NCBI GenBank assembly: GCA_003142355.1
Contig: PLMF01000435.1
Coordinates: forward strand, 1 to 8,779
From: Bryobacterales bacterium
GTDB taxonomy: Bacteria; Acidobacteriota; Terriglobia; Bryobacterales; Bryobacteraceae
Reading direction: 5' to 3'
DNA length: 8,779 bases
Shown piece by piece: positions 7,054-8,779 of the stretch. The notes under the pieces are model-generated. The model was not told the origin of the DNA. It made no database searches and was given only the letters and a program-made list of their open reading frames with translations. Each line of letters begins with the position of its first letter. The first letter of the stretch is position 1. The position numbers were made by a program, and so were the translations under genes.

Positions 7054-7326
7054 TTATCCGGCGCGCCGCCCAGCCAGCCGCTGTTTCAAGTAGTCCCTCA
7101 GCGTGACCGCCTTGCCGGAACGGTGCTCGCGGGCCGCCGCGGTGAGACTCTTCTTAAACTCGGGGTCGACTTCCTCGAGGATGTCGTCGAAATCCGAAAT
7201 CGAAAGAAGCACGGCGGTCGGCTTGCCGCTCTTGGTGATGACAAAGCGGGTCCTGTTTTGGGCTGCCTCTTTGAGGAGGGCACCCAGTTGCGCTCGCGCG
7301 ATGGAAGCGGAAACAGTGGTCGCCAT
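7054..7326 (-). CDS. Phd/YefM-family antitoxin
   Basis: A 90-residue protein of standard length. The N-terminal segment MATTVSASIARAQLGALLKEAA followed by NRTRFVITKSGKPTAVLLSISDFDDILE is the Phd/YefM DNA-binding fold, in which strand-helix elements bind the operator as a dimer. The C-terminal part (LTAAAREHRSGKAVTLRDYLKQRLAGRRAG) is the charged segment that wraps the toxin. The RelE-like gene follows directly on the same strand, giving the usual antitoxin-first order with expected autoregulation. A possible -10, TAAAAT, lies about 14-19 nt before the ATG, but no -35 is evident. Its upstream region is shared with the divergent XRE regulator (122 bp between starts). GTG or TTG alternatives are not needed. 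Confidence 0.88.
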   Translation of the reverse strand: MATTVSASIARAQLGALLKEAAQNRTRFVITKSGKPTAVLLSISDFDDILEEVDPEFKKSLTAAAREHRSGKAVTLRDYLKQRLAGRRAG

Positions 7327-7403
7327 GGGCGTATTCCGATTTTACGTCGCGCACCGGTTTGGCGGCCGGTTCTCCGGCGGACGAATTCTCCGCAATTTTT
7401 CCC

Positions 7404-7432
7404 TTGACAACAATCGCAAATTGCCATATAGT
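7404..7432 (+). promoter_or_regulatory. Sigma70-like promoter of the XRE-NfeD-like-flotillin operon
   Basis: The -35 TTGACA (7404-7409) and -10 TATAGT (7427-7432) are 17 bp apart. Aligned without gaps to the promoter at 3187, 35 of 46 positions (7404-7449) are identical. Transcription should begin near 7439, only about ten nucleotides before the ATG at 7449, so the regulator mRNA is probably leaderless or nearly so. Confidence 0.8.
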
Positions 7433-7448
7433 AATCACAGATTGCAAT
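7413..7448. promoter_or_regulatory. Two imperfect operators matching ATTGC-N5-GCAAT
   Basis: ATCGC-N5-GCCAT (7413-7427) and ATCAC-N5-GCAAT (7434-7448) each match 8 of the 10 palindrome positions defined at 3196-3231. They keep the same 21-bp spacing and the same position over the spacer and start site. The second site abuts the start codon of the XRE gene. The 11 bases ATTGCAATATG occur both here (7441-7451) and at 3217-3227. Weaker sites here than at the pspA promoter would fit an autoregulated repressor. Confidence 0.65.
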
Positions 7449-7952
7449 ATGAAGCTCGGTGAAAAACTTCGCTATCTGCGGGAGGTCGAGGGCACCCTGC
7501 GCGGACTCGACCGTGAGCTCTCCCAGCTCGAAATGGCACGCCTCATTCAGAAGGATCTCGGCAAATCCATCAGCCAGAGCTACCTTTCCCAGATCGAGAG
7601 CGGCGCCCGGCCGCATCTCACCAACTCCAGCCGCATGCTGCTGGCGCGCTTTTTTAAGGTGCATCCCGGCTACCTGGTGGACGATCCCGAAGGCTTTTCC
7701 AACGAATTGATTTCCGACATCGGGGCCCTGGAGGACAAGCTCGACCTGTGGCTGGTCGGTGGGGCCGAGCGTTTCAGCCGCGATGCGGAGCTGCACCATG
7801 CCCTGCTCACCATCGCGCGCCATGCCGATTCGCGCATGTGCCTCATGCTGCTGGGCACCATTCTGGAAAATCCGGGGCTGGCGGAGCGGCTGATCGAGGT
7901 GCTGAAGGCCCCGGCTCCGGCGCCGGATCGTAAACCGAGGAGGCGTTCATGA
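7449..7952 (+). CDS. XRE-family (helix-turn-helix) transcriptional regulator
   Basis: A 167-residue protein starting at ATG 7449. Residues about 4-75 form an HTH_3/XRE domain with an insertion: MKLGEKLRYLRE, then LSQLEMARLI (helix 2) and SQSYLSQIESGARP (46-55 in part, the recognition helix and following turn), then NSSRMLLARFFKVHPGYLVDD. Residues 85-155 are a helical C-terminal domain of unknown ligand or partner, ending in a basic tail KPRRRS. The frame is open to 7359, but the promoter -10 at 7427-7432 lies inside that extension, so 7449 is preferred. No ribosome site is visible, consistent with a leaderless message. Matching palindromes at this promoter and at the pspA promoter suggest it represses both. 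Its stop overlaps the next start as ATGA. Confidence 0.9.
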   Translation: MKLGEKLRYLREVEGTLRGLDRELSQLEMARLIQKDLGKSISQSYLSQIESGARPHLTNSSRMLLARFFKVHPGYLVDDPEGFSNELISDIGALEDKLDLWLVGGAERFSRDAELHHALLTIARHADSRMCLMLLGTILENPGLAERLIEVLKAPAPAPDRKPRRRS

Positions 7953-8542
7953 CCTGGTCGGATTTCTACCTCATTTGTTTCCTCGTCGGGTTCGGCCTGA
8001 GCGCCCTGGCGTTTCTGGCCGGCAGCGTGCACCTGCATTTGCCGCACCTGCATCTTCATCATGGAGTCCATATTCCGCATGCGCACGCTGGCGGAGGTCG
8101 CGCCGATCTGTCGTGCTTCAATTTCGGCACCATCGCCGCCTTCCTGGCCTGGTTCGGGGGCACCGGGTATCTGCTCGAGCGTTACTACCACGTATGGGTT
8201 CTTCTGGCGCTGGCGATCGCCACCCTGAGCGGCATCGGCGCCGCGGCGGTGGTGTTCTGGTTCCTCGCCCGGGTCTTGATGAGACGCGAGGAAGCTCTCG
8301 ACCCGGCAGATTACGACATGGTCGGGGTGCTCGGCCGCATGAGCATTCCTATCCGGCCCGGCGGCACCGGCGAGCTGATCTATTCGCAGGAAGGCACGCG
8401 CCACGTCACCGGCGCGCGCAGCGAGGATGGCATTGCCATCCCCAAAGGCGCGGAGGTAATGGTTACGCGCTACGAGAAAGGAATTGCGTATGTCTGCCCC
8501 TGGGAAGACCCCGCGGGCGAGCTGGAGCCAAAGAGTCAGTGA
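7949..8542 (+). CDS. NfeD/YqiJ-like membrane protein with histidine-rich loop
   Basis: A 197-residue membrane protein with three hydrophobic segments (about 5-25, 59-79, 83-107). After them, a soluble beta-rich C-terminal domain (about 124-185; ADYDMVGVLGRMSIPIRPGGTGELIY, then AIPKGAEVMVTRYEKGIAYVCPW) resembles the OB-fold of NfeD/YqiJ proteins. Such genes usually sit directly before a flotillin/SPFH gene, as here, and the product is thought to act as its membrane partner. Between the first two membrane segments lies a loop with nine histidines in nineteen residues (28-46, HLHLPHLHLHHGVHIPHAH), which is not a feature I associate with the family and could bind metal. GAGGAGG (7937-7943) lies 5 nt before the ATG, which overlaps the XRE stop by four bases. 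Confidence 0.82.
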   Translation: MTWSDFYLICFLVGFGLSALAFLAGSVHLHLPHLHLHHGVHIPHAHAGGGRADLSCFNFGTIAAFLAWFGGTGYLLERYYHVWVLLALAIATLSGIGAAAVVFWFLARVLMRREEALDPADYDMVGVLGRMSIPIRPGGTGELIYSQEGTRHVTGARSEDGIAIPKGAEVMVTRYEKGIAYVCPWEDPAGELEPKSQ

Positions 8543-8545
8543 GAT

Positions 8546-8594
8546 GGGCAAGCTAAAGCATGCCCCACCTGGTGGGGCATGCTTTAGCTTGCCC
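8546..8594. repeat. Perfect 24-bp inverted repeat (palindromic hairpin)
   Basis: Two perfectly complementary 24-bp arms (8546-8569 and 8571-8594) flank a single central T at 8570. The left arm begins GGGCAAGCTAAAGCATG and the right arm ends CATGCTTTAGCTTGCCC. It lies between the NfeD-like gene (stop 8542) and the flotillin gene (ATG 8619). There is no T-run after it, so it does not look like an ordinary intrinsic terminator. A dispersed REP-like element or an RNA processing/attenuation hairpin is more likely. Confidence 0.8.
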
Positions 8595-8618
8595 TAACGG
8601 GAGATAGAGTTCACATTT

Positions 8619-8779
8619 ATGGAAAACACAAGCTTTGTGATCGCCGGTCTGATGATCCTGGCGATCCTGTTTCTGATGGCCATGTTCGCCAAGCTGTTCC
8701 GCAAGGCCGGCCCGCACGAGGCCATCATCGTCTATGGTTTCCGCGGCACGCGCGTCGTCAAAGGCCGCGGCACCGTCAT
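8619..8779 (+). CDS. Flotillin/SPFH (band 7) family protein, N-terminal part only
   Basis: Only the first 53 residues are in the window; the gene continues past the right edge. Residues about 5-27 (SFVIAGLMILAILFLMAMFAKLF) form an N-terminal membrane segment, followed by RKAGPHEAIIVYGFRGTRVVKGRGTV, the start of an SPFH/band-7 domain as in flotillin and YqiK. Flotillins oligomerise at the inner membrane and organise lipid microdomains. The preceding NfeD-like gene supports the assignment. The ribosome site is weak (GGGAG at 8599-8603, 15 nt from the ATG), and a strong hairpin lies between the two genes, so its expression may be tuned separately. Confidence 0.85.
   Translation, partial: MENTSFVIAGLMILAILFLMAMFAKLFRKAGPHEAIIVYGFRGTRVVKGRGTV

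Noticed and set aside
7359..7448. Upstream extension of the XRE gene to an ATG at 7359
   Set aside because: The strong promoter and operators lie within this stretch, and the extra 30 residues do not resemble the family.
7098..7823. A 241-codon minus-strand open frame across the antitoxin and XRE genes
   Set aside because: It overlaps two recognisable genes in other frames and has shadow-like composition.
8546..8600. The perfect palindrome as a classical rho-independent terminator
   Set aside because: No U-tract follows and it lies inside an apparent operon, so termination is possible but not supported.
1..8779. CRISPR arrays, tRNA or rRNA genes, insertion sequences
   Set aside because: No regularly spaced repeats, cloverleaf-like sequence, rRNA signature, transposase gene or terminal inverted repeats were seen on either strand.

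Overview
The window is a GC-rich bacterial chromosomal segment with densely packed genes. Two exported twin-arginine proteins of sugar metabolism (a sugar isomerase/epimerase-like protein and a Gfo/Idh/MocA oxidoreductase) sit beside an exported TPR protein with a carboxypeptidase-regulatory-like domain. This combination suggests an Acidobacteriota-type genome (Solibacter/Bryobacter-like). That is inference from gene style only; Planctomycetota or Verrucomicrobiota are not excluded.

Left part (1-3147): on the minus strand lie an exported TPR protein, cut by the window edge, and a Tat-exported TIM-barrel protein of the sugar phosphate isomerase/epimerase superfamily. Diverging from them on the plus strand is a Tat-exported Gfo/Idh/MocA oxidoreductase. 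The two divergent start codons are 28 bp apart and lie in the arms of a 10-bp inverted repeat.

Middle part (3187-6770, plus strand): a strong sigma70-like promoter with two perfect ATTGC-N5-GCAAT palindromes precedes a tight four-gene operon. The genes encode a DUF2170 (YjfI-like) protein, a PspA/IM30 protein, a small membrane-anchored protein of uncertain family, and a 521-residue protein with one membrane segment, a long helical region and a basic low-complexity tail. This looks like a PspA-centred envelope-stress module.

Right part (6785-8779): a minus-strand Phd/YefM-RelE toxin-antitoxin pair is followed on the plus strand by a second operon. It encodes an XRE-family regulator, an NfeD/YqiJ-like membrane protein with a nine-histidine loop, and a flotillin/SPFH protein cut by the window edge. 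The regulator's promoter resembles the one at 3187 (35 of 46 positions identical) and keeps the same paired-palindrome layout. The simplest model is that the XRE protein controls both its own operon and the pspA operon, tying PspA and flotillin membrane functions into one regulon. The RelE toxin gene appears to have lost its start codon (TAATC where TAATG would be expected), and a perfect 24-bp inverted repeat sits just before the flotillin gene.
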